Shown: positions 43,601 to 51,274 of the stretch, one piece after another
Layout: each line of letters starts with the position of its first letter
Numbering within the stretch: the first letter of the stretch is position 1
NCBI GenBank assembly: GCA_965215215.1
Contig: OZ244043.1
Coordinates: 1,860,001-1,924,000 of the forward strand
DNA: 64,000 nucleotides
Origin: CALDTK01 sp965215215
Lineage (GTDB): Bacteria > Bacteroidota > Bacteroidia > Chitinophagales > Saprospiraceae
Direction of reading: 5' to 3'
Program-made: the position numbers and the translations under genes
The notes under the pieces: model-generated
What the model saw: only the letters and a program-made list of their open reading frames with translations
The model's database searches: none
What the model was told of the DNA's origin: nothing

Positions 43601-46600
43601 GAGGTTCGGTACGGAACTTCCGTGATGAGGTATAAGTACACGAATCGCCTTTTGTCAAGTAGTGTGCAGCCAGATGGGATAGGCGAGAGCAGTAGCTACG
43701 ACGAACATAACCGTCTTGAGGAAAGCGAAGGTTGCGATGGGTCGAGCGCGAGTTACGTTTACTATACTACCCAGGCCGCAGGGCGACAAGCCCTGTCCGT
43801 AATCGAGAAAACGAGCAAAGCGAGCGACCAGGGGACACCCCAGATAAGCTACGTCAAAATGGACGGGCTCGGGCGTACGGTCCAAACCGTGGCCGCCGGA
43901 AGTTCCGCTTCAACGCCGACGGCCGGCGCAAACGGAGAGGGCATAATCGTCACGCGGACAGACTACAACAAGTACGGTCAGGTCGAGCGTGAGTATGCGG
44001 CGGTAACCCAGCAGGCGAGTATAGCCAGGGCACAGCAAGAGCTACTCGGCGGTAATGGGAAAGGACGCTTTACCGACTATACGTACGAAGCTAGTCCGCG
44101 CTCCCGGATCAAAAGCGCCAAGCTCGTCAACGGGTACATCACCACGTACGACTACGACTACAATACCGGCTCGGAGGCCAGTTACGGCTACCCCTCTTCG
44201 TTTAGCGCCAACCAATTGTCCCGTACCCGCGTGATCGACCACGGTGGTCACGTCCGCGAGACTTTAAGCGACTCGTGGGGCAATCGGATCGTCTCTCGCG
44301 AGTTCGCGCAGGGTGCTAGTACTTCCCGTGAAGTCCGCTACGGCTACGACGTAAAGAACCAACTGCGGCGCGTGACCCCGTACGCGGGCGCGGTAGGCAA
44401 GCCCGGCTACCAGTACGCGTACGAGTACGACGCCTTCGGGCAGGAGACGTACGCGAAGATCCCCGGGGGCTCTCCTACGCGCGCGGTGTACGACCCGGCC
44501 ACCGGGCGGCTGGCCGCGCGCCAGGACGGACGCGTCCGCGAGGCCGGCAAGCACTGGGCCTACCGCTACGACGACTACGGGAACCTCGTGCAGTCCGGGT
44601 GGAACCCCGGAGACCCCTCGGTTTCCGCGAGCATCACCGAACTCCTCAACGACGACACCTACGACTACGCCGCGGGGTCGATCTCGTTCGGGCAGATGAC
44701 GATGCACCGCTCGCGGATGCTCGACGCGGCCGACGAGTGGATCGTCGAGCAGACCGAGTACGACCGCGCCGCGGCCCCCTGCGGGCAGGCCGTCGGCTCG
44801 CTCGCGAACGGGACGATCAAGCTGAGCGCCCCGAGCCTCTACCGCGAGGCCGTCACCTACGACGCCAACCAGAACGTCGAGCAGCGCCAGGTCACCTACA
44901 GCATCCCGTGGAGCTTCGTCCAGGAGACCTACACCCCGACCTACACCGCGGACCTCGTCGAGGGCGGGATGGACTACCTCCTGCGCTACGACCGGACGCG
45001 GCTCGCGACCTCCCTGGTCGCCTACGACGCCCCCCTGTACGAGACCGAGTACACCGCGTACGGGGAACAGGCGTACCAAAGGGTCTCCAAGACCGGGGGG
45101 ACGTGGCTCCAGCAGGTCGACTACGCCTACGACGCGATCGGGCGCCTCACGGCGATCAACGAGCCCCTCGGGGGGAGGCGAACCGGCTCCTGGTCGCGGG
45201 GCCCGACGGGACCCCGGTTGCGCAGCCCCCCCCGCGCCAACCTCCCCGCCCGCTCCGCGGCGCAGGCCGAGCGGGACATCTTTTATGAGGGGGTGAGCTA
45301 CACGGGGCACACCCCGGGTTCCCCGTACACGGCGGGCCACGAGTCCCTCGTCCAGGAGACCCGCGTGCAGACCAAGGGGCGGCGCGCGGTGGTGAACAGC
45401 TACGCGTACGACGGGTACCTCCGCCTGAGCGGGTACCTCGCGACCGAGCTCGACGCGGGCGGCGGGGCGTTGGCCGCGGACCGGTTCGCGCGCAGCGCGA
45501 CATCCGGCTACCGCTACGACGACTACGACCGCCCGTTAGGGATCGAGCGCGAGGACGCCTCCGGGGTCACCTACGACGACCTGAGCTACGGGTACGCGGC
45601 GGCGGGGCCGATGGTCGAGCGCATCCGGGATGCCGCCGCCGGAATAGGCGGGCACGAGGACTCCGGGGACGGCGAGGCGTACGCGTACAACGCGCACGGG
45701 GACGTGACCGCGGACCCGTACCGGGGCCTGAGGTACGCGTACAACGAGCTCGGGTTCGCGATGGAGATCGCGTCGACGCTCGCGGGCGAGGGCGGTCGCG
45801 CGGAGTACCGGTACTCCGCCGACGGGGTCCTGCGCGCGAGCCGGGAGCTCGACCAGCTCGACCGCCCGCGGCGGAGCCTCTCGTACGTCGGGGGGGCGCG
45901 CTTCAACTCGTTCGACAACGGGCTCTACTTACCGAACCCCGTGGGGGCGTTCAGCTTAAAGGCCCGGGAGCCGGCCTACGGGGTGTTCCACCAGACCGAC
46001 CACCTCGGCAACCTCGTGGCCGCCTACCGGGACGCCGACGGGGACGGGGTGATCAACACGGCGGACGCCGCGGAGCTGATCGAGGAGAACCGCTTCGCCC
46101 CGTACGGGCGGCGGGACGGGAACTACGAACGGCAGTCGAGTAAGGTGCCGTTCGGGTACAACGGCGCCGAGGAGCTCGCGCTTAAGGGCGCGGAGGACTT
46201 GCACCTGACGACGTTCCGGACGATGACCCAGGAGACGGCGCTCTGGGGGCAGACCGACCCGAAGGCGGAAGCGATGTATGGCTCCTCCCCATACACGAGT
46301 ATGGGGGGGAATCCCATCAGTTACGCCGATCCACATGGAGACCTCTTCATGCTCCCGGTGCTGGCCATGGTGGCGTGGACGGGCGGGGTACTCGGTGCGG
46401 CCGCCTCTGGGGGGCCGACTGGGGACCTCGGGGACGCGGCGCGCGGATTCGCGTTTGGTGCCTTGTCCTCGGCGGCGGGCGCGGGCGTGGCGAGCGGAGT
46501 AAGCGCGTCAATCGCGGGTGGAAGCTTCGGGGCGGGGTTCCTGGGGACGACTGGCGTTGCGAGTATCGGGTTCAATGCTGGTGCTCTCGGTGGCGCCGCT

Positions 46601-47101
46601 GGTGGTTTTACCGGTGGCTTCCTCAACGGGACCGGTAGTGCACTAGCCCAAAATCAGAGCTTCGGGAGCGCACTGCAAGCAGGACTGAGAGCTGGACTTT
46701 GGGGAGGTTTATCAGGTGGATTGGCTGGGGGGATTCGTGGTGGGATCCAATCATCCAAGATGAACCTCAACTTCTTTACCGGGCGGGGAGAAGTGAGTAT
46801 CGCGTCTGCGGGGGCAAATGGAGTCCAGACCGTGAGCAACATGCCGATCAAGTACGTTGGCCAATACGAGACTTGGACGCCGGTGTTCGAGTCACCTGAT
46901 ATGGGTGGTGCGGGAGTTACACTCCCAGGGTTTGGTATCGTAGTAGGTGATGGGGCATACTCACAAGGATTTAGTCCGAGCTTGATGAAACATGAGTTCG
47001 GACATATCTTGCAGGCAAGGGCGATCGGCCTGAGGTCTTTCTATTCGAAGGTCGGAACCTACAGCCTGGCAAGTGCATCTATTGATCCAAGAGCGTGTTA
47101 G
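40601..47101 (+). CDS. RHS/YD-repeat giant protein, C-terminal toxin-like domain cut by an IS
   Basis: 2166 residues as read. Signal peptide (MILNIFFRKALILTAVLYLF), a Bacteroidota RHS N-terminal region (VDPATGTVSYTVPLVNISDG, GVIGYGWHMSTGGVVTREIR), many YD repeats, then the RHS core end (FHQTDHLGNLVAAYRDADGD, ETALWGQTDPKAEAMYGSSP, MGGNPISYADPHGD). After this hinge comes a variable domain: a Gly/Ala-rich hydrophobic stretch, then LMKHEFGHILQARAIG with a zinc-protease HExxH at residues 2131-2135. The last three codons (R-A-C) and the stop come from the inserted element. Without it the frame continues to 48,187, giving 2212 residues. Codons 3500-5650 of the gene are much more GC-rich than its two ends. 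Confidence 0.9.
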   Translation: MILNIFFRKALILTAVLYLFSTDSAMSQDGGGIEPQGAAGSAAAIAQNANVDPATGTVSYTVPLVNISDGPLSITVQANYSSQGNILQDAGGVIGYGWHMSTGGVVTREIRGMPDDALGAWLDQRFDPDDKSDVANALRNEKDSEPDLFTFQAGGHTGKFFIDKYDKRQVKQVPQSDCKITITWNDDAPGVLSSFAGFEIVTPEGTTYRFGGIVDLGAGKVQLSDMRYGVPGTTWNNSETVADKRLDDAFPASFYLREIEDHIGNKIRYKYAPRHYNTRGYTSAFASYRTRESKLCMDPREPDCRPDDELQPANMFSLELLEIRGTDEIVTLEWEDYESSLNQRLLRKISKNEGEFGANVLFEYDSFVSDERNSELIYAPANPMQTRKPALTRIVPCGKEPIKGRYDQYPPHYSFTYNSLTGHPYAYIGYKDEGNGGIGRVRYDYTDYMGFAADANTWFGLPEVFVGAKMYGRGDRDPVHEISERTLLKAVRLPAGGEIALEYEPHDYVTYLSRFASQTFSCYPDACGPSNWEPFEATESTLSDASLKIYSNSESVAGVIQLAVRKAGSTTGPPPASFNTSASESDAPPTDLGRWLRNYFGESFTYGNYEFQVSGFPVNGGSPGKGGAATFSGTVRMTFTSFSGNEKAPGSRVAAITTSDGLSDPLRVSYDYTQPNSGTGESSGVVMAIPNYVDRGESFARVSNVSPMNLRFYSGSQIQYKEIATVTPGRGRVARSFAFDGEVYGQVDSRTNASRPTIYNRFDGTLTREAHFAEGADTPYSETEYDYDDGYASSFYDTEGYTVTTGYFGDPIVRKQQIARSIPPRVARVESVVDGRATSTEIEYAEGLFGPYTSVATSELPDGTTKRILYQYTNDYDEGGSGEITEALVERNIVGIPYKTSTYKSGELLGVELTEFSNFNLSTGNPVESAGSQGTAVLPIRSLLSSSETSADDYSSVTGRAATRVMYEVERIDSKGRPIRTRSFGANLPTDRVFKSDLLEEVRYGTSVMRYKYTNRLLSSSVQPDGIGESSSYDEHNRLEESEGCDGSSASYVYYTTQAAGRQALSVIEKTSKASDQGTPQISYVKMDGLGRTVQTVAAGSSASTPTAGANGEGIIVTRTDYNKYGQVEREYAAVTQQASIARAQQELLGGNGKGRFTDYTYEASPRSRIKSAKLVNGYITTYDYDYNTGSEASYGYPSSFSANQLSRTRVIDHGGHVRETLSDSWGNRIVSREFAQGASTSREVRYGYDVKNQLRRVTPYAGAVGKPGYQYAYEYDAFGQETYAKIPGGSPTRAVYDPATGRLAARQDGRVREAGKHWAYRYDDYGNLVQSGWNPGDPSVSASITELLNDDTYDYAAGSISFGQMTMHRSRMLDAADEWIVEQTEYDRAAAPCGQAVGSLANGTIKLSAPSLYREAVTYDANQNVEQRQVTYSIPWSFVQETYTPTYTADLVEGGMDYLLRYDRTRLATSLVAYDAPLYETEYTAYGEQAYQRVSKTGGTWLQQVDYAYDAIGRLTAINEPLGGRRTGSWSRGPTGPRLRSPPRANLPARSAAQAERDIFYEGVSYTGHTPGSPYTAGHESLVQETRVQTKGRRAVVNSYAYDGYLRLSGYLATELDAGGGALAADRFARSATSGYRYDDYDRPLGIEREDASGVTYDDLSYGYAAAGPMVERIRDAAAGIGGHEDSGDGEAYAYNAHGDVTADPYRGLRYAYNELGFAMEIASTLAGEGGRAEYRYSADGVLRASRELDQLDRPRRSLSYVGGARFNSFDNGLYLPNPVGAFSLKAREPAYGVFHQTDHLGNLVAAYRDADGDGVINTADAAELIEENRFAPYGRRDGNYERQSSKVPFGYNGAEELALKGAEDLHLTTFRTMTQETALWGQTDPKAEAMYGSSPYTSMGGNPISYADPHGDLFMLPVLAMVAWTGGVLGAAASGGPTGDLGDAARGFAFGALSSAAGAGVASGVSASIAGGSFGAGFLGTTGVASIGFNAGALGGAAGGFTGGFLNGTGSALAQNQSFGSALQAGLRAGLWGGLSGGLAGGIRGGIQSSKMNLNFFTGRGEVSIASAGANGVQTVSNMPIKYVGQYETWTPVFESPDMGGAGVTLPGFGIVVGDGAYSQGFSPSLMKHEFGHILQARAIGLRSFYSKVGTYSLASASIDPRAC
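46253..46342 (+). repeat. RHS hinge repeat, copy 1 (in the main RHS gene)
   Basis: 30 codons reading TDPKAEAMYGSSPYTSMGGN then PISYADPHGD. It is the border between the conserved RHS body and the variable C-terminal domain. By my hand alignment 74 of 90 bases match the copy at 48,850-48,939. Confidence 0.85.
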
Positions 47102-47108
47102 AGTTTTT
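47091..47108 (+). repeat. IS terminal inverted repeat, left
   Basis: 18 bp, identical in inverted form to 48,018-48,035. It contains the stop codons of both the RHS frame (47,099-47,101) and the transposase frame (47,098-47,100). Confidence 0.93.
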
Positions 47109-47953
47109 CGAGCTGCCTGAGCGCGAGCTTGACGTGCGCCCACAACACCGTCGCCTCGTAGTGTCGGCGTAGCCGGTCGTAGCACGTGCGAAACGCCCGC
47201 GAGAACGACGGGTGCGCGAAGGTCCGCTCGATGACCCACCGCACCGGTACCGGCGCGAACCCATTGGCTTTCAGCTTCTTGCACTCGGGTACCGTCGTAC
47301 ACCGTAGCTCGACGCCACGCTCCGCCAACGCGTCGGCGAAGTGCTCGTACGCGCCGTCGGCGAGGGCGAGGGTGACGGTCGTGAACCCCGACGCCTGAGC
47401 TACGGCGACGACGCGCTCGGCCGGGGGGCCGTCGTGGGCGTTCGCCCCCGTCGCGACGCACCCGAGCAAATGGCCTCGGGAGTCGGTACAGGCGTGGGGA
47501 GTCGGTACAGGCGTGCAGCTTGACGCCGCTGACGCGCTTGTAGCCATCATATCCGTGGACCTCGCGCCGCCCCCACGCCGCCGCGGGTACCGATCTCGAG
47601 TCGATCGCGACGGCGGTCGGGTGTCCGGGGTTGCGGTCGGGTCCGGGGGCACCGACGTAGGTGAGGGCGGGGGCTTCGATAAAGCGTAGCACGCTGACGA
47701 TCGGGGCGTTAGCCGTCTCCATGACGCGCTCGCGAGCCCAGCGCCGGAAGTAGTCGTAAGCTACGTGCCACGGGAGCTGCGGCGAGTCGAGGCTCCGCCA
47801 CTTACAGCCGTCGTCGACGCGGTGGAGGATTGCGGCGACGACGAGTTCGAGGGGATACTTACGTACGCGGCGGGGGATGAGTAACCGAATGACTCGGGTG
47901 AGTAGTTTTACGCTGCCGTCGGAGACGTTCGGGTGGTATAGAGTGGTATCCAT
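47098..47953 (-). pseudogene. IS5-family transposase, frame broken by a 19-bp tandem duplication
   Basis: From the ATG at 47,953: MDTTLYHPNVSDGSVKLLTR, then DDGCKWRSLDSPQLPWHVAY, VAIDSRSVPAAAWGRREVHG (first DDE Asp region), GYKRVSGVKLHACTDS. Here the frame is lost at the duplication (47,478-47,515). The second frame continues RGHLLGCVATGANAHDGPPA, LALADGAYEHFADAL (second Asp) and VPVRWVIERTFAHPSFSRAF (the Glu), and ends at 47,098. Deleting one 19-bp unit restores a 278-residue protein, the normal length. The element is therefore probably unable to move by itself. Confidence 0.88.
47478..47515. repeat. 19-bp tandem duplication inside the transposase gene
   Basis: Two exact, adjacent copies of GGGAGTCGGTACAGGCGTG (47,478-47,496 and 47,497-47,515). 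Because 19 is not a multiple of three, the copy shifts the frame of the transposase. Confidence 0.9.
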
Positions 47954-48017
47954 GCCCCCGGTAGCGGCTCCGGCGGCCTCTTGTTCAGCAGGTTACGCAT
48001 GCGGGAGGTCCGCACCC

Positions 48018-48035
48018 AAAAACTCTAACACGCTC
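48018..48035 (-). repeat. IS terminal inverted repeat, right
   Basis: 18 bp, the exact complement of the left end, followed directly by the CAA target duplicate. Confidence 0.93.
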
Positions 48036-48038
48036 CAA

Positions 48039-48187
48039 GTGGTCACAACTATCGCTGGACTGAGACTTGGGCAAATCATTTGTCTCAGCAATACTTCGCA
48101 GCTAAGGGGATTATGTGGAATAACCCCGGATTTCCTGCGAAAGATCTGAATTTCCTGCAGAAGTTATATGTGTATAGTCCATTATAA
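48039..48187 (+). pseudogene. Severed 3' end of the RHS gene (end of toxin-like domain)
   Basis: Directly after the IS and CAA, the RHS frame resumes: S-GHNYRWTETWANHLSQQYF, AAKGIMWNNPGFPAKDL, NFLQKLYVYSPL, stop at 48,185-48,187. 'WTETWAN-LS-YF' after an HEFGH motif is a familiar ending for protease-like C-termini of Bacteroidota RHS proteins. With the IS removed, the joined gene length (6639 bp) is divisible by three. Confidence 0.88.
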
Positions 48188-48221
48188 AGTTATAGCAACA
48201 CTTGAGTAAAGTACGGCGATA

Positions 48222-48773
48222 GTGTTAAAATCACTTTTTTATAGATTTAGAGTAATGCTCTTTTGGGGTGGGGGCGTTGCACTTATGTACGTCCTACTGC
48301 CGACTGTACTGTCGGTGGCGATCCGCAGCTGCGCCGAGCATTTCGAAGGCTTATGGATCTACAGCGCCATCGATGAAGAGGTATGTGTTCTTTTACGCTG
48401 TAGCTCCGACCTATCTGACGCCCGGCCTATCACTCGGCACGATTTACAAGCAATAGATAGCTATGATGAGGATGGCAGTCCACACATATTGTACCCCGAA
48501 GGATACCTCCCGCCGGGTGACTCGACGTACGTAGAACTTGGCGCCAGTAAGCTGTCAGCTTTCGGGCGGTGCCCAGACTCTACGCTATATGTGTTTGTAG
48601 TTCCCTACGCTGTGATCGTGAACGAGGCTTGGGACCAGATCGCTTCTACAGAGAGTTACCGTCCGGTCTGCGCCTTATCTGTAGGAAGGGTCGATTCGCT
48701 CGACTGGACGCTTCAACTATCACGGACATCAAGCGGCATGACTTTAACCGGGATGACTGACGAGGTATGGTGA
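48222..48773 (+). CDS. Unknown membrane-anchored protein; putative immunity gene for RHS domain 1
   Basis: 183 residues from a GTG at 48,222, or 172 from the ATG at 48,255. One N-terminal membrane helix (MLFWGGGVALMYVLLPTVLS) precedes a soluble domain (YSAIDEEVCVLLRCSSD, GYLPPGDSTYVELGASKLSA, STLYVFVVPYAVIVNEAWDQ). No family recognised. The position, 35 bp after the end of the RHS toxin-like domain and before the next orphan RHS cassette, is where immunity genes of RHS toxins sit. The membrane anchor would suit protection in the periplasm. This assignment is by location only. Confidence 0.6.
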   Translation: MLKSLFYRFRVMLFWGGGVALMYVLLPTVLSVAIRSCAEHFEGLWIYSAIDEEVCVLLRCSSDLSDARPITRHDLQAIDSYDEDGSPHILYPEGYLPPGDSTYVELGASKLSAFGRCPDSTLYVFVVPYAVIVNEAWDQIASTESYRPVCALSVGRVDSLDWTLQLSRTSSGMTLTGMTDEVW

Positions 48774-48837
48774 GGTTGGAGCCTATCGGGCCTGTACTAC
48801 CTTGATGTGAGCCCAACCCCGGTAGGAGTGGTCGCAG

Positions 48838-49824
48838 ATGGGGGAGACGGTCGACCCGAAGGCGGAGGCGATGTACGGCTCCTCCCCGTACACGGCTATG
48901 GGGGGCAACCCCATCAGTCATAGCGACCCCCATGGGGACTTCTACATATTCCCACACGTCAACATTGGCTCCGGGGGGGTCTCCATCGGGCTCGAGGTAG
49001 GCATTGGCGTTCCTGGTGTAGCGAGCGCCTCGGTGACCGTAGGCGCGGGGACGGGCGGGGCCTATGCATCAGTACAGGGGACGGCCTTCGGGGCTTACGC
49101 GGGGTACGGTACTCAAGGGGGAGGCTTCGCGGGGTACGGGCTCCCTATCGGGGGCGGTTACGTCGGAGTCGGTTACTCGCAGGGCGGTGGCTGGGGCGCG
49201 TCCGCAGGATTCGGTGGCGCACCGGGCCGGGCGCAATCGTCGATCGGGGTGGGCTGGAGCCAGAACGGCGGCTTGGGGGTGAACGCTACCGTAGGCGCTC
49301 AATACACCGGAGCGGAGCTAAAGGCACGGTTCGGGAAGCCTGGCACAACGGCCACCGCCTCAACAGATCCTGGGTCTGGTTATGGTCCTGAGTGGGATTG
49401 GAACTTTAACGGGGCAATGGATCTGGACGAAGCAATGTGGTGGTATAAATGGGGTGGCGGCAAAGAGGTGCGTTGGGATCTAAACGATGTTGATCTCTCT
49501 GGAGTTTACGTAGAGGATATGAACGGTATAGGTGAGGATTTTGGGGTAAACTTGCAAACTCGTCCCGGAAAGCATGGAAACGTACTTGGTAATACTACTT
49601 TTCTTCGTACCGGCGAGTCAACAGTAGGTGCGTATAATCAACAGTACGATTTTGAAATGCATGGATGGGGCAATCCATTGAATTGGGGTAGAAACGCAGC
49701 TACGCTGGGTGCGAGAGCACTACACGGTAACGGTACGCCATTCACGATAACCCACTACAAGACCCGGGCTCAGATCACGAATCATAGACCCCGGCTCGGG
49801 CCTAATGATTGGGCGAGACCATGA
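48838..49824 (+). CDS. Orphan RHS C-terminal cassette 2 (hinge plus toxin-like domain)
   Basis: 328 residues. It starts with MGET and then the RHS hinge (VDPKAEAMYGSSPYTAMGGN, PISHSDPHGD), the same border as in the full-length RHS gene, but with no YD-repeat body in front. A Gly-rich stretch of about 130 residues follows, then a distinct C-terminal domain: EWDWNFNGAMDLDEAMWWYK, LNDVDLSGVYVEDMNG, NQQYDFEMHGWGNPLNWGRN, HGNGTPFTITHYKT. The domain differs completely from that of the main gene. This is the expected form of a displaced 'orphan rhsCT' that could be swapped onto the main gene by recombination in the hinge. The activity of the domain is not known to me. Confidence 0.8.
   Translation: MGETVDPKAEAMYGSSPYTAMGGNPISHSDPHGDFYIFPHVNIGSGGVSIGLEVGIGVPGVASASVTVGAGTGGAYASVQGTAFGAYAGYGTQGGGFAGYGLPIGGGYVGVGYSQGGGWGASAGFGGAPGRAQSSIGVGWSQNGGLGVNATVGAQYTGAELKARFGKPGTTATASTDPGSGYGPEWDWNFNGAMDLDEAMWWYKWGGGKEVRWDLNDVDLSGVYVEDMNGIGEDFGVNLQTRPGKHGNVLGNTTFLRTGESTVGAYNQQYDFEMHGWGNPLNWGRNAATLGARALHGNGTPFTITHYKTRAQITNHRPRLGPNDWARP
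48850..48939 (+). repeat. RHS hinge repeat, copy 2 (orphan cassette 2)
   Basis: 30 codons matching the hinge of the main RHS gene; identical in 23 or more of the 30 residues and in 74 of 90 bases by hand. Confidence 0.85.
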
Positions 49825-50279
49825 TGAAGATTCATCATATAGGATGTGCAATTGCATATTTGACTGTGCTGTTCGCATGTCATGATAGCCGCGACAGCCC
49901 CTGGGACGAACCATGTAACATTACCCCGAACACTTCGTATTTCCAGAACTGGATCATTGGAGACTCGCTGGCGAGATCGGTACCTCCTAGAGTAGTTACG
50001 TGGGAATACGAAGGAGACTGCATCATTGTAACTCAAGTGCCCGACGTTGATCGCAACCCGTACGTAGTTAGTATGAAGTGGCTTTATCGAGAGAATGCTA
50101 AGTCCGAGCGAATAGGTGTTAGTGATCGAGAAGAGCGTGCATTCATACTATCCGATCCGCAGCTCGCGGCGGCATATCAAATGGATACGGCCTATTGGCT
50201 TCTGAGCTTAGAGCCAAAAGTCGAGCGCTACGGTCCCTATGTGCACCGGAGCGACGTACCCGCATGTGGAATACGATGA
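49821..50279 (+). CDS. Putative lipoprotein; candidate immunity protein for cassette 2
   Basis: 152 residues. The ATG at 49,821 overlaps the stop of cassette 2 (ATGA), pointing to coupled translation. The leader MMKIHHIGCAIAYLTVLFAC ends in a lipobox-like Cys followed by HDSRD, so it would be an inner- or outer-membrane lipoprotein. The mature part (WEYEGDCIIVTQVPDVD, VVSMKWLYRENAKSER, MDTAYWLLSLEPKVERYG) belongs to no family I know. Overlap with the toxin-like gene and surface or periplasmic location fit an immunity role. Confidence 0.65.
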   Translation: MMKIHHIGCAIAYLTVLFACHDSRDSPWDEPCNITPNTSYFQNWIIGDSLARSVPPRVVTWEYEGDCIIVTQVPDVDRNPYVVSMKWLYRENAKSERIGVSDREERAFILSDPQLAAAYQMDTAYWLLSLEPKVERYGPYVHRSDVPACGIR

Positions 50280-50287
50280 GGAAGTAG

Positions 50288-50377
50288 ACCGACCCGAAGG
50301 CGGAATGGGATTACGCTACCAGTCCGTACGCCAGTATGCGGGGTAATCCGATAAGCTACGCTGACCCGGACGGGGAC
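50288..50377 (+). repeat. RHS hinge repeat, copy 3 (orphan cassette 3)
   Basis: 30 codons: TDPKAEWDYATSPYASMRGN, PISYADPDGD. An in-frame stop (TAG, 50,285-50,287) lies immediately before it, so the hinge is complete but cannot be translated from upstream. Confidence 0.85.
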
Positions 50378-51274
50378 ATTGTATGGTTTGTTCCTGTAAT
50401 TGCCGGAGTAATCGGGGCAGGAATTAACGTCGCTAGACAATGGGATCAAATTGACAACGGTTGGGACTTCGCTGCTGCCGCTGCAATAGGGGCTGGCGCG
50501 GGTGTGGCCGGAGTGTTCGCTGCCCCCGCGGCCGGGGTGGGAGCTACTTTAGGCGCTACCGTTGCGTCCTACGCAGGTGCGGGAGCAATTGGAGGTGCTG
50601 TAGCTGGGTCAATTAACGGCTTTGGCAATGGGGTTTACTTTACAGACGGCAACGCTGCTCAGCGCGTAGGTGCCGGAATAAAGGGGGGAGTAATAGAAGG
50701 GGCAATTGGGGCAGGCACTGGAGCGGTGATAGGCGCTGGGTTTGGAGTTGGAGCGCATTGGTTAAGTCCTAGGGTTCCAGTAGCTCCATCAGGTTTGGAA
50801 ACTGGAGTAGGTAATGCCAGTGGAACTGCTGGAAGCGGTGCCCGCGCTGGGGCTCCAGGAGTTGAAATTGGTGACTTAACTTTGGCTGCTGGTCAAGGTG
50901 GACTCGATGTAGCAGAGGCGTCGGCGCAGTGGGGGGTTGGGATTTCTTCGGTTGGTAGACAAAATATCGGCGAGTCAGTCAATGCTTTGTTGCGTGGACC
51001 AGCGGGACAACTGATTGGCTCGCAGGCTGGGAAGAATGCTGCGATCCGTACAGTCTCACCAAGGCAGGCCAACACGCTTATCAGTAATCTACGGAGTATG
51101 GGAGCATCTCCGATAGCTAAGCCAGGCTATCCTGGACAATGGTACAATTTCCCGAATGGCTCCGGGTTTGGAGTCAGAAGTGTGCAAAGCGCAGCTTCGA
51201 CTAGACTTGGAACTTCGGGCACAATTGATCTATCTGGCATACCAGGAGCGGCAGCTAGGAAAATAAAATTTTGA
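50336..51274 (+). CDS. Orphan RHS C-terminal cassette 3 (hinge plus toxin-like domain)
   Basis: 312 residues from the ATG within the hinge (MRGNPISYADPDGD). Next come hydrophobic Gly/Ala-rich helices (VPVIAGVIGAGINVARQW, AAAIGAGAGVAGVFAAPAAG), then a C-terminal domain with RQANTLISNLRSMGASPIAK, GYPGQWYNFPNGSGFGVRSV and TIDLSGIPGAAARKIKF. The last block (GQWY-x-F-P-N-G-SGFGVR ... TIDL ... KIKF) is a compact beta fold of the kind seen in RNase-type polymorphic toxins; this is a tentative reading. Since translation may start only inside the hinge, it may be a silent donor cassette. Confidence 0.75.
   Translation: MRGNPISYADPDGDIVWFVPVIAGVIGAGINVARQWDQIDNGWDFAAAAAIGAGAGVAGVFAAPAAGVGATLGATVASYAGAGAIGGAVAGSINGFGNGVYFTDGNAAQRVGAGIKGGVIEGAIGAGTGAVIGAGFGVGAHWLSPRVPVAPSGLETGVGNASGTAGSGARAGAPGVEIGDLTLAAGQGGLDVAEASAQWGVGISSVGRQNIGESVNALLRGPAGQLIGSQAGKNAAIRTVSPRQANTLISNLRSMGASPIAKPGYPGQWYNFPNGSGFGVRSVQSAASTRLGTSGTIDLSGIPGAAARKIKF

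Larger units (their letters stand above)
47088..48038. mobile_element. IS5-type insertion sequence (945 bp, 47,091-48,035) with CAA target duplication
   Basis: The ends are perfect 18-bp inverted repeats (GAGCGTGTTAGAGTTTTT at 47,091-47,108 and its complement at 48,018-48,035), flanked by a 3-bp direct repeat CAA (47,088-47,090 and 48,036-48,038). One DDE transposase gene is read on the minus strand. Size, 3-bp duplication and transposase type fit the IS5 family. Removing the element and one CAA joins ...D-P-S-G-H-N-Y... in frame across the RHS C-terminus, which proves the insertion point. Confidence 0.93.

Noticed and set aside
44264..45340. 358-codon minus-strand frame inside the RHS gene
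   Set aside because: Lies in the high-GC core where stop codons are rare on either strand; the RHS frame has clear YD repeats.
46940..48040. A 330-codon minus-strand frame (46,961-47,953) taken as an intact transposase
   Set aside because: Its second half is out of frame after the 19-bp duplication and runs past the IS end into the RHS gene; the true transposase is the broken frame ending at 47,098.
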